Of a stretch of DNA of 64,000 bases, positions 50,026 through 60,434 are shown piece by piece. The DNA lies in the NCBI RefSeq assembly GCF_035207705.1, contig NZ_CP128187.1, forward strand, positions 1,178,001 through 1,242,000, in the 5' to 3' direction. The translations under genes were made by a program, and so were the position numbers. Under the pieces are notes generated by a model. The model had not been told where the DNA came from. It saw only the letters and a list, made by a program, of their open reading frames with translations, and searched no databases. The number at the start of each line of letters is the position of its first letter. The first letter of the stretch is position 1. Origin of the DNA: Maribacter sp. BPC-D8. GTDB taxonomy: Bacteria; Bacteroidota; Bacteroidia; Flavobacteriales; Flavobacteriaceae.

Positions 50026-53019
50026 TTAGTTAAGTTTTGCCTGTTCTTTAACAGCATTGAATTGCTGTTTTAGGTCTTTTAATCGCTCTACTTCTTCGTT
50101 ACCAGGTATTTTATCGGCACCGCCAACAATGTATGATAGATACGCTATTTGTGGCACTAGCATTTGCTGCGGATATGCTCCTTCTTCATTCTTTATCGTT
50201 TTTAAAACGCTCTCTAAAGATTGCTTTTTATCTCCCGTACTTTTCTTGATTTCTGCTTCTAAATTCGATTGAAATTTTCTCGCTTCTGTCAGTAAATCCA
50301 ATACTTTGTTTTCAAAAGCTAAATGCTCCGCGATGATGGTTTTATCTATGCCTTCTTCTACTAATCTAGGATCTACAAGAATTTCAAATGGTTGTTCAAA
50401 TGTTTTTTTTCCAACGGTTAGTTTCGCGGTATAAGTTCCAGGTGGCACCATAGGTCCGTTTTTGTAGCTTCTCGATTCTTTGTCGCTCCAAGCTCCTTTT
50501 TGAAGCATATTCCATTGAAATCTATTTAAACCTTTCTTGGTTTCTAGTTTCGTATCAAAGTAGCTGAAAGACATGCTTAGACTCATATCTTCCACTTCTT
50601 CTGTAGTAGATTTTACCTTTGTAGAATCACTTATTATAGTAGCTATAGATTGCTTGTTGGCATCTAAAATTTCTAGTTGAACATTGTTTTTGCCATCTTT
50701 AGGTAGGTAATAATCAATTAAAACTCCCGTTGTTGGATAATTAGGAAAACCTTTGTCACGTCGCGGAGTTCTGTAACGTATTGTGTTATCTGGTTGAAAT
50801 AATACAGGTGAATCACTTAAAGTAGCAACATCAGGATTTCTCAACGAAGTAATATTATCCAATACCCAGAAACCACGACCCATGGTACTTAAAATTAAAT
50901 CTCCTCTATTAATGATAATATCAGTGATCGGAGTTACAGGTAAGTTTTGTTGGAAAGCTTCCCATTGTTGTCCGTCATTAAAAGAAACAAACATTCCGTA
51001 TTCTGTACCGGCATAAAGAAGTCCCGCTGTTTTAGGGTCTTCACGTAAAACTTTAGCTGTATGATCAGCCGGTATTCCGCTAGTCAATAACTCCCATGTT
51101 TTACCATAATCTTCGGTTTTGTAGAAGTACGGAGTAGCATCACCCAATAAATGCCTGTCCACCGATATATATGCTTTCGCGGGATTAAATTGAGAAGGCT
51201 CTATAGATTCTACTCTACCTCCTTTTGACATTTTTTTCGGAGTCACGTTCGTCCAAGTTTGACCGCCATCTTGAGTAAGAGAAACTACGCCGTCATTGGA
51301 GCCTGTCCAGATTAAGTCCTTTTTAATTTTCGATTCTCGGATGGAATAAATGGTGCTGTAATATTCTTCACCCGTAATATCTCTAGTAATGGGGTTACCA
51401 GATATTACCTGCTTATCCGCTTCAAAATCAGTTAAATCAGGAGAAATTGTTTCCCAAATAACTCCATCATTTCTTGTTTTATGTACAAATTGCGAGCCCA
51501 TATACACCACATCTGGATCGTGAGGAGAAATATGAACGGGAGCTACGCGTTGAAAACGATATTTTAAATCTTTAGGGTTATGTCCATAAATATTAGAAGC
51601 ACCAATAGAATATTCTCTACCGACACCTGTAATTTTATTGTAAACACTAAATCGTCCTTTACAGTTGTTATAAATGATATTATGATTGCCAGGTTTTGGT
51701 ATTGACGGTCCGGTTTCACAACCACCAACTTCAATCATAACTTGTGTGCCCTGTGCAGAAGTACCGCTAGGGGCTGAACTTGGTATGGCTATGGTCGTAT
51801 TATCTTGCTGTGCACCATAGATCCAATAAGGATATTGGTCATCTACTGCAACCTGATATATTTCTGCCGTAGGCTGATTGAATTGTGAAGACCATGTTTT
51901 ACCACCATTATGCGAAACATTAGCACCACCATCATTACATTGAATCAATAAATCAGGATTATTAGGATTTAACCATATATCATGATTATCACCATGAGGT
52001 ACTGACATCATTGCCCAGTTCTTACCACCATCTATAGATTTCAATAATGGATTAGCATTAGAATACACAATATCAGGATTGGTTGGGTCTAACTCAATAT
52101 TAATATAGTAAAATGGTCTATTGACCAAACCTTTATTATTAGATGTCTGTACAAAGGTCTTTCCTTGATCTACAGATTTGTAAACTCCACCTTCATCTCC
52201 CGGTGCTTCAATTACGGCATACAGAATACTGGAGTCTACTGCAGAAACCGCTAAATCTATTTTTCCGATCAATCCTTTAGGTAAACCTGTTTCTAGCTTT
52301 ATCCAATCTTTACCGCCGTTGACAGATTTATAGATTCCACCTTCCTTATTTTCTCCGCCAGATATAATTGTCCAAGGTGTACGTTGCGCTTTCCAAGCGG
52401 CTGCGTAGACTACATTGGGGTTACCAGGTAGAAGCTCTAAATCAGCAAACCCGGTTGTGTTAGATATATGTAGCATCTTTTCCCAAGAAACTCCGCCATC
52501 AATTGTTTTGTAAATGCCACGTTCTTCATTAGCCTTGAAAGCATCACCAATTGCAGCCACCCAAACCACATTACTGTTCGTAGGGTCAATTTCTACGGCA
52601 CCAATTTGTCCGGCTTTCGCAAGTCCGATATGGTCCCATGTTTGTCCGGCATCTATAGATTTGTAAACTCCTTTTCCGCTAATGATATTGCTACGTAATC
52701 CGTCAGAACCAGTTCCCACATAAACAATATTAGGGTCATTAACAGCTACTTCAATTGCACCAATAGAAGGCGTATCAAAAAATCCGTCAGAAATATTATT
52801 CCAAGATGTTCCGTAGTCATCGGTTTTCCATACTCCGGCACCAGAGGCGCCCAAGTAAAAAGTACCAGGTAAAACAGGTGTGCCCGTAACGGTAGTAACA
52901 CGACCACCTCGCGATGGTCCAATAGTACGATATTCTAATGCTGAAAAATCTTGTGAAAAAAGTGAAGAAGAAATGCATACAAACGATGCAACGGCTAGGT
53001 AACGAAAGAACGATTTCAT
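50026..53019 (-). CDS. Large exported BNR/sortilin-type beta-propeller protein
   Basis: A 997-residue protein with a signal peptide (to SLFSQ, ~24). Residues ~30-730 contain at least ten BNR/Asp-box and VPS10-like repeats, e.g. SGAGVWKTDDYGTSWNNI, SIDAGQTWDHIG, TIDGGVSWEKM, SVNGGKDWIKLETGLPKG and SQDGGQTWTNV. Residues ~730-997 include an Ig-like segment (GPMVPPGTYTAKLTVGKKTF) and a helical tail. Bacteroidota annotate these as glycosyl-hydrolase or exo-alpha-sialidase-like; catalysis is unproven, and protein-binding propellers are equally likely. Monocistronic. Confidence 0.88.
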   Translation of the reverse strand: MKSFFRYLAVASFVCISSSLFSQDFSALEYRTIGPSRGGRVTTVTGTPVLPGTFYLGASGAGVWKTDDYGTSWNNISDGFFDTPSIGAIEVAVNDPNIVYVGTGSDGLRSNIISGKGVYKSIDAGQTWDHIGLAKAGQIGAVEIDPTNSNVVWVAAIGDAFKANEERGIYKTIDGGVSWEKMLHISNTTGFADLELLPGNPNVVYAAAWKAQRTPWTIISGGENKEGGIYKSVNGGKDWIKLETGLPKGLIGKIDLAVSAVDSSILYAVIEAPGDEGGVYKSVDQGKTFVQTSNNKGLVNRPFYYINIELDPTNPDIVYSNANPLLKSIDGGKNWAMMSVPHGDNHDIWLNPNNPDLLIQCNDGGANVSHNGGKTWSSQFNQPTAEIYQVAVDDQYPYWIYGAQQDNTTIAIPSSAPSGTSAQGTQVMIEVGGCETGPSIPKPGNHNIIYNNCKGRFSVYNKITGVGREYSIGASNIYGHNPKDLKYRFQRVAPVHISPHDPDVVYMGSQFVHKTRNDGVIWETISPDLTDFEADKQVISGNPITRDITGEEYYSTIYSIRESKIKKDLIWTGSNDGVVSLTQDGGQTWTNVTPKKMSKGGRVESIEPSQFNPAKAYISVDRHLLGDATPYFYKTEDYGKTWELLTSGIPADHTAKVLREDPKTAGLLYAGTEYGMFVSFNDGQQWEAFQQNLPVTPITDIIINRGDLILSTMGRGFWVLDNITSLRNPDVATLSDSPVLFQPDNTIRYRTPRRDKGFPNYPTTGVLIDYYLPKDGKNNVQLEILDANKQSIATIISDSTKVKSTTEEVEDMSLSMSFSYFDTKLETKKGLNRFQWNMLQKGAWSDKESRSYKNGPMVPPGTYTAKLTVGKKTFEQPFEILVDPRLVEEGIDKTIIAEHLAFENKVLDLLTEARKFQSNLEAEIKKSTGDKKQSLESVLKTIKNEEGAYPQQMLVPQIAYLSYIVGGADKIPGNEEVERLKDLKQQFNAVKEQAKLN

Positions 53020-53188
53020 TTAGGTTTGAGTAATAGTTTGGTTAAGACCTAAAGTTACTTAAACCATTACGCAAAACATACGTTCAAGATGATTTTTACG
53101 ATTTTCTTAATGTAACAATTACATATTGAGATTTGACGTAATCTCGTTATAGAAATTTATGTAATACGCTGTTATGATAGTATAAAAT

Positions 53189-54025
53189 CTACTTGTCAGT
53201 ATCTTTAAGTTTATCATTTTCCCAAATACCACTTATGACAGAGCCTTCTTTTTTATGAAAAATACCTTTGCCATTTCGCTTGTCATTTTTCCACTGTCCT
53301 TTATATTTTTCACCGTTTGGCCAAAAATAAGTTCCTTCACCATTTCGCATGTCATCTTTATAACTGCCAATGTAATATTCCCCATCGGGCCAGTAGAAAG
53401 TACCATTGCCTTCGCGTAGGTTGTCTTTCCATTCGCCTTCGTACCTACTACCCGTTTCAAGTACGGCAATACCGGCACCATTTGCTTTGTTGTTTTTTAC
53501 CTGACCAACATAATGCAAAGCAGTTCCTTTTTTACTACTAAAACTAAGGTATTCACCGAACGATTTATTATTAAGTTGCTTACGCATATTACTTAACTGC
53601 ACACGTGCTTTCTCTAATGCAAAATTCAGAGAATCGATACTTCTAATTTCACTTTGATTAACTGGTGCAATGGCAATAGAATCGATAGAAATCTCTTCAT
53701 TTACTTTTTCAGAGTTACTTTTTATATCATTCTGCATTAGCTTTTGAGCTAACGCGATACGTAAGGGAATAACCGAATTCAACTCTTCGTGATTTTCAAG
53801 AGTTGTGTTATAAGATTCAATAGCTTTATTATAATCACCTTTCATTAAAACAGAGTCGATGGCTACTAATTCTTTATTACCTGTTACAAGAACATTTAAC
53901 TCCTCTTTTGCCTTACTACTATTCCCTATTTCATTTTCAAGCGTGCTTGACTTGATACCAAAATAAATTGCCAATACAGATATGATGGCTAACAGACCGT
54001 ACAATGTTACATCTCTTTTTTTCAT
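53189..54025 (-). CDS. Membrane-anchored MORN-repeat protein
   Basis: A 278-residue protein with one N-terminal membrane helix (~8-25), a helical stretch (~25-165) and classical MORN repeats at the C-terminus: GRYEGEWKDNLREGNGTFYW, then GEYYIGSYKDDMRNGEGTYF, GEKYKGQWKNDKRNGKGIF and a partial fourth. MORN repeats often bind membranes or mark secretion scaffolds. It is the last gene of a three-gene unit with DUF2490 (22 bp) and the 652-residue protein. Confidence 0.88.
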   Translation of the reverse strand: MKKRDVTLYGLLAIISVLAIYFGIKSSTLENEIGNSSKAKEELNVLVTGNKELVAIDSVLMKGDYNKAIESYNTTLENHEELNSVIPLRIALAQKLMQNDIKSNSEKVNEEISIDSIAIAPVNQSEIRSIDSLNFALEKARVQLSNMRKQLNNKSFGEYLSFSSKKGTALHYVGQVKNNKANGAGIAVLETGSRYEGEWKDNLREGNGTFYWPDGEYYIGSYKDDMRNGEGTYFWPNGEKYKGQWKNDKRNGKGIFHKKEGSVISGIWENDKLKDTDK

Positions 54026-54047
54026 AGTGTTTGTTTGCTCTATGGTA

Positions 54048-54881
54048 TTAATCTGTTAAGTGAATTTCTGGAAGTTTGTTTTTTACCTTTCTGAAATCTG
54101 GGGAAAAATACACGTGAAAACGCATTGCCCAACTCTGTTTGTAATATCCGCCATTGGTCAAATCTTGACCTTGAGAATACATGGCACCAGCTGCAACCGT
54201 TAATCTTGGTGTAAGAATATAACCTAAGGTAGTGGTTAATCGTAAATCTTCCATCGGGCTTGCAACAACGGCTTTTCCACTTTGCATAATTAATTCAGCC
54301 TCTGGTGCAACGTAAAATGTCTTAGGTTTTAGCTTATGATTGTTCAACGGAATTTTCATTCTAAACATATACCTCCATCGGTTTCTAAAAATGTATTCAC
54401 TATTCTCCACAAAACTTTGGGTCCAACGGTGTTCAATACGAATACGGTGATAAATCATCATACTAGCCAATGACTGTGCAAATTGATACTGATGCCAAAT
54501 ACGCCATTCAGGTACTAAATTACGGTCTGTAGAAGCCTCATCCGTATTGAAGTTTAAACGCAATACTCCGCCTAAACGAACATTAAAATATTTTGAGTGT
54601 ATATACCCAATGGCATGTCTATTATAAACCTGTGCAACCTGACCAAAAAATGGTGTAGCTTCCGTTTCCTCTAATCTTAAATGCGTTTGTGCATCCCAAA
54701 ATAAGCGTTTACTTATTCTAATATTACCGTAAGTATTGATCCAGGTTTTGGTGCCTAAATCTTTATACTTCGAATATTCTGGTAATTCTACTGCTTCTTT
54801 CTCTTGTGCTAATCCTTGAAAAACAAAGGCAAAAAGCATTAAAAATGAAATCTTTACGATATGTGTACGAAACGTTTTCAT
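54048..54881 (-). CDS. DUF2490 outer-membrane-type protein
   Basis: A 277-residue protein with a signal peptide (MKTFRTHIVKISFLMLFAFVFQGLAQ). DUF2490 is seen in TWINTYGNIRISKRLFWD, QVYNRHAIGYIHSKYF, VPEWRIWHQYQFAQS and RIRIEHRW; alternating aromatic strands indicate a beta-barrel or porin-like protein. Function unknown. It is the middle gene, 3 bp after the 652-residue gene. Confidence 0.87.
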   Translation of the reverse strand: MKTFRTHIVKISFLMLFAFVFQGLAQEKEAVELPEYSKYKDLGTKTWINTYGNIRISKRLFWDAQTHLRLEETEATPFFGQVAQVYNRHAIGYIHSKYFNVRLGGVLRLNFNTDEASTDRNLVPEWRIWHQYQFAQSLASMMIYHRIRIEHRWTQSFVENSEYIFRNRWRYMFRMKIPLNNHKLKPKTFYVAPEAELIMQSGKAVVASPMEDLRLTTTLGYILTPRLTVAAGAMYSQGQDLTNGGYYKQSWAMRFHVYFSPDFRKVKNKLPEIHLTD

Positions 54882-54884
54882 AGG

Positions 54885-56843
54885 CTATTGCTTTGTAGTG
54901 TTTTGTACATTCAACATCTCTAATACGGTAACAGGATCTTTTTCCTTTTTGAGCTTTCGTTCCAGCTTTTTGGTGTCTTGATCTTTTAGTTCTAGCACCT
55001 TTTTGTACGTAGCCGTAATAGTGTTGTTTAAATCTTCAATAATGTCACACGATAAGTGTTGTTCTATTTCAGCTAAGAAGTAGGGTTCTAAAATTTTGGA
55101 ATAAGCTGAAGTGATTTTCTTTTTAATATCCTCATCCATTAAAGTTGCCATAAACGGATTCCAAATTCGGTCGGTATAACTTTCTTCTATGGTGGTTTTG
55201 TATGCCGGCATTTGCGAAACCGTACTTGACAACTCGTTTAAATTGTCAAGACATTTAACGGTACTTCTAGCAGCAATTAACCTGTTTTGAGCAGATTTTA
55301 CTTTTGAGTAATCGTTTAGCGTTGTGTTTGCAAATGATTTAATTTGTTGTAAAGAATTGGCATATTTTAATGGAATACTATCATTTGTGGCTATAATAAA
55401 AGAGACTAATGAATCGTTTTGCAATATGATTTCCTCTTCTAAACTAGCTAACTCATTCTGTCGTTTTTCTTGAGCCAGCGTTTCTTTTACTTCATTGGCA
55501 ATTGCTAGAATACCGTCATAACCCATTTTAGCAACAGCTTCAATATTTTCGATATTTGAATTTGAAGACTTAGTTAAGGAAGTTGTTGGAATAGTATATG
55601 ATTTGGATGAAGAAACACTATCAACTTGTATCTCTATATCCATTTCAGATTTTGGCATTCCATTTGCAAAAACGTGATTGACCAGTTGCTCTTGCGATGT
55701 ATATTCTAGGATACCCAAAGAATCATAACTTACTATTTCTTGAATCGGTTTAAGATAATTTTCCTTTAACTGAAGCACTGTATTATACTGATATGCTGTA
55801 TTGGTATCAGATAATCTTAGAATATTCAATTGTGAATTGTGTAGTATAGATTCACTTAATTCATTTGCTTTTTTATAATAGGATACGATGCTATCAACCT
55901 TTCGAATTTGTGAAGAATCTAAGGGGTAATAAGGTACCTTAACTTTAAATTCTGGAAGAAATTCTGACTTGCCGAGTTCTGATAATATACCATCAACCTC
56001 TTGGTAACGTGCTGCATTTTGCTTTAAAAGTTCGGGTAGACTATTATGATGCAGGATGTCAACATCAACTTGTGAAAGTTGAATTTCTAAAGCCTTAATA
56101 TAACCTGCATCAAGATTAATAACCCTTGTTTCTCCACTATAGCCTTTGTATGCTTGTATGGTTTTATGGTCATTATCATCATCTACTCTAATAGATTGAA
56201 GTATACCATCTTTAAAATACCAGCTTTCAGATTGGTCCATTCCGTTTGAAGGGAACAATGACCACTCATCATGCGCCAAACCATCTCGTAGAAATCTACC
56301 TACTAGCGTATAGTTTTCATTATTAATACTGAAATTTTGTTGTGGTACGCCGTTATCAAAAGAAACGACACTTTTAAATAGGGTGCTTGATATTTCAGAG
56401 TTTTCAATCTGTTCTTCTAAAATGGTCCATTTACCATTGGGTTTGCCCATTTTTATTTTTCCGGCGGCAGATTTCTGAATTCCGCTAACCAATACCCGAT
56501 ATTGGTAATCTATGACCTCAGACTGACTCTTAGAATTGAACTCTCCGAATTGAAATTTCCATGGTCCATTAGCGGTACCGTCAACGAAAGCACCTTTAAA
56601 TTGAAAGGAGTAATCTTGCTTCTCTAAAAGTTCTTGAAGATTTGAACGCAGTACCGTAAAATCCCCATCAAGAACAGTGTCGTTCTCAACAAGTTTATAA
56701 GAGTACGTTGCTTTACCGTTATACTTACCTATTTGTAAAGGTCCGTTATACGTTTGCGTTTCTTGAGCATTCATCGGAATAGAAATTCCGACAACTATAA
56801 ATACAAGAAATTGTAGTAATGGTTTGATAGTTAGCCTAATCAT
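54885..56843 (-). CDS. Large exported protein with MORN-like start and helical body, unknown function
   Basis: A 652-residue protein with a signal peptide (FLVFIVVGISIPMNAQ). Residues ~30-220 contain MORN_2-like units (FKGAFVDGTANGPWKFQFGE, AAGKIKMGKPNGKWTILEEQ, LVGRFLRDGLAHDEWSLF). Residues ~245-640 are mostly alpha-helical and charged, with coiled-coil propensity. I do not recognise a catalytic domain. It heads the three-gene envelope cluster, in which the two end genes both carry MORN-type repeats; the three proteins probably form one surface or periplasmic assembly. Confidence 0.75.
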   Translation of the reverse strand: MIRLTIKPLLQFLVFIVVGISIPMNAQETQTYNGPLQIGKYNGKATYSYKLVENDTVLDGDFTVLRSNLQELLEKQDYSFQFKGAFVDGTANGPWKFQFGEFNSKSQSEVIDYQYRVLVSGIQKSAAGKIKMGKPNGKWTILEEQIENSEISSTLFKSVVSFDNGVPQQNFSINNENYTLVGRFLRDGLAHDEWSLFPSNGMDQSESWYFKDGILQSIRVDDDNDHKTIQAYKGYSGETRVINLDAGYIKALEIQLSQVDVDILHHNSLPELLKQNAARYQEVDGILSELGKSEFLPEFKVKVPYYPLDSSQIRKVDSIVSYYKKANELSESILHNSQLNILRLSDTNTAYQYNTVLQLKENYLKPIQEIVSYDSLGILEYTSQEQLVNHVFANGMPKSEMDIEIQVDSVSSSKSYTIPTTSLTKSSNSNIENIEAVAKMGYDGILAIANEVKETLAQEKRQNELASLEEEIILQNDSLVSFIIATNDSIPLKYANSLQQIKSFANTTLNDYSKVKSAQNRLIAARSTVKCLDNLNELSSTVSQMPAYKTTIEESYTDRIWNPFMATLMDEDIKKKITSAYSKILEPYFLAEIEQHLSCDIIEDLNNTITATYKKVLELKDQDTKKLERKLKKEKDPVTVLEMLNVQNTTKQ

Positions 56844-56970
56844 GCCGCAAAAAAACGAAAATAGATTCAGACTAGTAAATAAGAACAGTAAGAGTTTTAA
56901 CTTTTTATTAAATGTTTCTAAACAATTAAGAATGCAGCAACAAAATGCACATATTCTAAGAATAATACAT

Positions 56971-58524
56971 CTACCAATCTATTGGAAAATAGTCTTTTAA
57001 GAATTTCCCACACCAATGTTTGCCCGTATTAATACCATCAAATAAAGGATCCATTACACGAGCAGCACCATCAACAATATCTAAAGGAGGTTGAAAATCG
57101 TGAACTTCTTGTTTCTTTTTAGCTAATTCAGCAGGATCTTCATCAGTAACCCAACCGGTATCAACGGCATTCATAAAAATTCCGTCTTTAGCCAATTCAC
57201 CTGAAGCAGTATGCGTCAACATATTTAATGCAGCTTTCGCCATATTAGTATGTGGATGACGAGATTCTTTGAAGAAACGGTGGAATTTACCTTCCATCGC
57301 CGTAACGTTAATAATATGCTTTTGACCTGTATTCTCTTTCTTCATCAACTCTGCCAAACGGTTGCATAACACGAAAGGTGCTACGGAATTAACTAACTGA
57401 ACCTCAATCATTTCGGTAGTTTCTATCTCGCCTAGCTTTAAGCGCCAACTATTCGTTTTACGTAAATCAACCTGTTGTAAATCGGCATCCAATTCCCCCG
57501 TAGGGAAAACCTCTTGGGCAACCAAAGCATTATCAAAACTATACGGAATTTGAGACAGCTTTGCAGAAGCTCTTAAACCAATACCAGGTTCTGGTCCATG
57601 CCAAGTAACGGGCATATTTTGGTTTGGTGACGCTTTATTACTGAACGATTTCAATTCATCTAAACAACTTTCATGGTCACTTAAAACCATTTGAGCAAAT
57701 TTCGGCAATGAAGCGAACTCACGTTCTTCATTCTCCATTAAGTGATGGTAGAAACCTGCAGGTCTACGTACTGTTTGTGCAGCGTTATTAATAAGAATAT
57801 CTAATTTATCGTATTGCTGCTCAATAAAATTACAGAAGATTTCAACACTAGGTATATGACGTAAATCTAAACCGTGTATTTTAAGTCGGTGCCCCCACTC
57901 CATAAAATCTTCCTCTTTAGAAAAACGAAGTGCAGAATCTACAGGAAAACGTGTGGTTGCAATCACAGTTGCTCCACCACGAAGAAGCATTAACGTAATA
58001 TGGTATCCAATTTTTAAACGAGATCCGGTAATTACCGCAACTTGACCTTTTACATTGGCATTCTGAAATCTTTTCGCGTAATTGAAATCACCACAATCGG
58101 TACACATGGTATCGTAGAAGTGATGCAGTTTAGTAAATTCCGCTTTACAAACGTAGCAATTACGGGGTGTTGTTAGTTCTGGTAAATCTTTACTGGCTAA
58201 TTCTGCAGCAGGTAATAATTTCGGAGCAACAAACACATGAGCTTCGCGAGCGCTTCTTATACCCGTTTCTTTACGAGCATGCTTATCGCGAACTGCTTGC
58301 TTTCTTTTTTCGTTACGTTTGGCATCCTTTACCCTTTTAGCGAACTCTTGCTTGTTAGGGCGAGATAATTGACCAGCAACTTTAATTAAGGCAATTCTTC
58401 TGTCTTCAGGAATTTCAAATATTTGATTGGTATCAGTTACCAAACGATTTAAAATTTCAATACAACTTTCAATCTCGGTTAAATCGATTTCAGTTTCGTT
58501 CTCGTGTTGTTTATCCTTCATCAT
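56971..58524 (-). CDS. Degenerate SDR with zinc ribbon
   Basis: A 517-residue protein. The N-terminal ~110 residues are helical and very basic ([19 protein letters not shown]). A zinc ribbon/treble clef follows at ~125-147: CYVCKAEF then CTDC. Then comes a Rossmann domain with [11 protein letters not shown] (~165), NNAAQTV and a long insertion (~260-370). The usual active site YxxxK reads TNMAK, so the catalytic Tyr is replaced by Thr, and the Ser region reads NVTAMEG. It therefore may bind dinucleotide without standard SDR catalysis, perhaps regulating an RNA- or DNA-linked process. It lies 34 bp downstream of the helicase gene. Start at 58524 or 58521. Confidence 0.85.
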   Translation of the reverse strand: MMKDKQHENETEIDLTEIESCIEILNRLVTDTNQIFEIPEDRRIALIKVAGQLSRPNKQEFAKRVKDAKRNEKRKQAVRDKHARKETGIRSAREAHVFVAPKLLPAAELASKDLPELTTPRNCYVCKAEFTKLHHFYDTMCTDCGDFNYAKRFQNANVKGQVAVITGSRLKIGYHITLMLLRGGATVIATTRFPVDSALRFSKEEDFMEWGHRLKIHGLDLRHIPSVEIFCNFIEQQYDKLDILINNAAQTVRRPAGFYHHLMENEEREFASLPKFAQMVLSDHESCLDELKSFSNKASPNQNMPVTWHGPEPGIGLRASAKLSQIPYSFDNALVAQEVFPTGELDADLQQVDLRKTNSWRLKLGEIETTEMIEVQLVNSVAPFVLCNRLAELMKKENTGQKHIINVTAMEGKFHRFFKESRHPHTNMAKAALNMLTHTASGELAKDGIFMNAVDTGWVTDEDPAELAKKKQEVHDFQPPLDIVDGAARVMDPLFDGINTGKHWCGKFLKDYFPIDW

Positions 58525-58558
58525 ACTACCTTAAAAAGGGCAAAAATACTAACTATGA

Positions 58559-59860
58559 TTAAAGTACGGTAATACGCACTTTTTTCTTTTTTAATCGGGA
58601 GTTGTTTAACTCGTTTACAAGTTTATCTGATTTGCTTTTAGCCACAGCTACAAAAGCGCAATCTTGTTTTAGTTCAATGTCTCCCAATTCTTCTCTGTTC
58701 AAACCACCTTGTTTGAAGAAAAGTCCGGCAATATCACCTTTAGATATTTTATCTTTTCTGCCACCAGAAATAAATAACGTTTCCCAAAAAGGGTCCCCTA
58801 ACCTATTGGTTTTACCGATGCCAATTGGCTTTGAATTTGAAATAAATCCAGGTAACGATTCTTGATCCCATTTTATAACATAGGCGGTACCTGTTGCATT
58901 TACACGAGCAGTTCTACCATTACGATGCGTAAACTCTTCAATACGTTGCGGTAATTCGTAATGAATGATGAAATTTAATTCAGGAATATCAATACCTCTA
59001 CCGGCTAAATCAGTTGCAACTAAAATACGACTGCTACCATTTCTAAATTTAATTAAAGCACGTTCGCGGTCTTTCTGTTCCATACCACCAGAAAAGCACT
59101 CATGCAGAATATGTTTCTGACTTAGAAACGAACTAACAGTATCAATACTATCTTTTAAATTACAAAAGATAATACCTGGTTCTTCACCAATATATTTTAA
59201 AAGTTGAACTAATGTTTTCAACTTATCTTTTTCTTCAGAGATAACGGTACTTATCGTAAGTTTTGATGGTGTATCTTTCTTAAGATAATTGATTCTTCTA
59301 GGGTTTTCCATTCCCACAAACTTGGGAATTTTAACAGCCTCGGTTGCAGAAGTAAGAATACGTTTTTTAAGATTTGGTAATTCGGCAAGAATTTCAGTCA
59401 TCTCCTCTTCAAATCCGACTTCTAAAGACTTATCGAATTCGTCAAGAATTAAAGTTTTAATATGCTCTTTGGTAAAACGATCTGCCATAAAATGGTCAAG
59501 AATTCTACCAGGCGTTCCGACTAAAATTGCAGGTGTATGTTTTAGCTCTATCTTATCTTTAGACATTGCCCTACCACCATAAATGGCATTCACTTTAAAA
59601 CCAGTACCCATATTACGAATAACCTGTTCTATCTGAATAGCCAATTCGCGAGAAGGAACTAAGATTAATACCTGAACTTCAGGATTGTCATGGTCCATAA
59701 ATTCTAAAACCGGTAGAAGAAAAGCTAATGTTTTTCCTGTACCGGTCGGAGAAAGTAAAATGGTATTATTCGATGATGAGATAGCATCTAACGCACTCTC
59801 TTGCATCGGATTTAACGCATCAATATTCAATTTTGATAAAATCTCTTTTTGATTTTTCAT
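58559..59860 (-). CDS. DEAD-box RNA helicase with DbpA-like C-terminus
   Basis: A 433-residue DEAD-box helicase: Q motif, Walker A SPTGTGKTLAF (~36), PSRELAIQ, DEFD (a D-E-F-D variant of DEAD), SAT, and ATDLAGRGIDIP and HRNGRTAR. The C-terminal ~70 residues resemble the DbpA RNA-binding domain (GDIAGLFFKQGGLNREELGDI, DCAFVAVAKSKSDKLVNELN), which targets 23S rRNA. Likely a ribosome-assembly helicase. It lies 31 bp after the DnaJ-KTSC gene. Confidence 0.9.
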   Translation of the reverse strand: MKNQKEILSKLNIDALNPMQESALDAISSSNNTILLSPTGTGKTLAFLLPVLEFMDHDNPEVQVLILVPSRELAIQIEQVIRNMGTGFKVNAIYGGRAMSKDKIELKHTPAILVGTPGRILDHFMADRFTKEHIKTLILDEFDKSLEVGFEEEMTEILAELPNLKKRILTSATEAVKIPKFVGMENPRRINYLKKDTPSKLTISTVISEEKDKLKTLVQLLKYIGEEPGIIFCNLKDSIDTVSSFLSQKHILHECFSGGMEQKDRERALIKFRNGSSRILVATDLAGRGIDIPELNFIIHYELPQRIEEFTHRNGRTARVNATGTAYVIKWDQESLPGFISNSKPIGIGKTNRLGDPFWETLFISGGRKDKISKGDIAGLFFKQGGLNREELGDIELKQDCAFVAVAKSKSDKLVNELNNSRLKKKKVRITVL

Positions 59861-59891
59861 GCGTCTTTAATATCCATTAATTTATATACGA

Positions 59892-60338
59892 TTATGCCTC
59901 TTGAAGGTCACGTTTCGATTTTCTGTGAAGATAATTTGGAAAAATTGTTCTTTTCGCAAATCTGTTCAACTTGTTAGAATTGATCATTTTCTGGAAAATA
60001 GGCTTCGTTACACCGAAGTACTCATAAGTAGCACCATCAACGAAAGTAACTTCTAAAACTAAACCATTATGCTGAAAATCGGCAACACCAGAGTTAATAG
60101 ACTCGTTGTATACTTCTTTATTAGCTTCTTTGGTTTCAGGAGCGATACTTACTAGAAAGTGGTATCCGTCAATAATACGACGACTTTGAACTTCAGCTTC
60201 TTCTCTTTTCTCATCACCTTCTTGAAACTTGTCTGGGTGCCATTCTTTTACTAAACCTCTATACGTGGACTTAAGTGCTTTAAGTTCAATTTCTTTTTCA
60301 ACCCCGAAGAGTTTCTTGTATTCATTAATGCGCTTCAT
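59892..60338 (-). CDS. DnaJ-KTSC two-domain protein
   Basis: A 148-residue protein. I chose the start at 60338 (MKRINEYKKLFGVEKEIEL) over an upstream ATG. The N-terminal part is a J-domain (~1-65: HPDKF motif in YRGLVKEWHPDKFQEGDEKR), the C-terminal part a KTSC domain (ATYEYFGVTKPIFQKMINS). J-domains recruit Hsp70; KTSC occurs in proteins linked to RNA metabolism. The combination is common in Bacteroidota. It sits between the AAA ATPase and the helicase. Confidence 0.88.
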   Translation of the reverse strand: MKRINEYKKLFGVEKEIELKALKSTYRGLVKEWHPDKFQEGDEKREEAEVQSRRIIDGYHFLVSIAPETKEANKEVYNESINSGVADFQHNGLVLEVTFVDGATYEYFGVTKPIFQKMINSNKLNRFAKRTIFPNYLHRKSKRDLQEA

Positions 60339-60434
60339 AATACAGCTTTTTTGCGGGTGCAAAACTACGTCTTTATTTTGACGTGAAAGCTTGAAATTCA
60401 GTAATAAAAGAAAAAAATAACCTCTAGTTGATAG

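Noticed and set aside
50026..53019. Sialidase call for the BNR-repeat protein
   Set aside because: Asp-box repeats alone do not show sialidase activity; the Arg triad and FRIP motif of sialidases were not seen.
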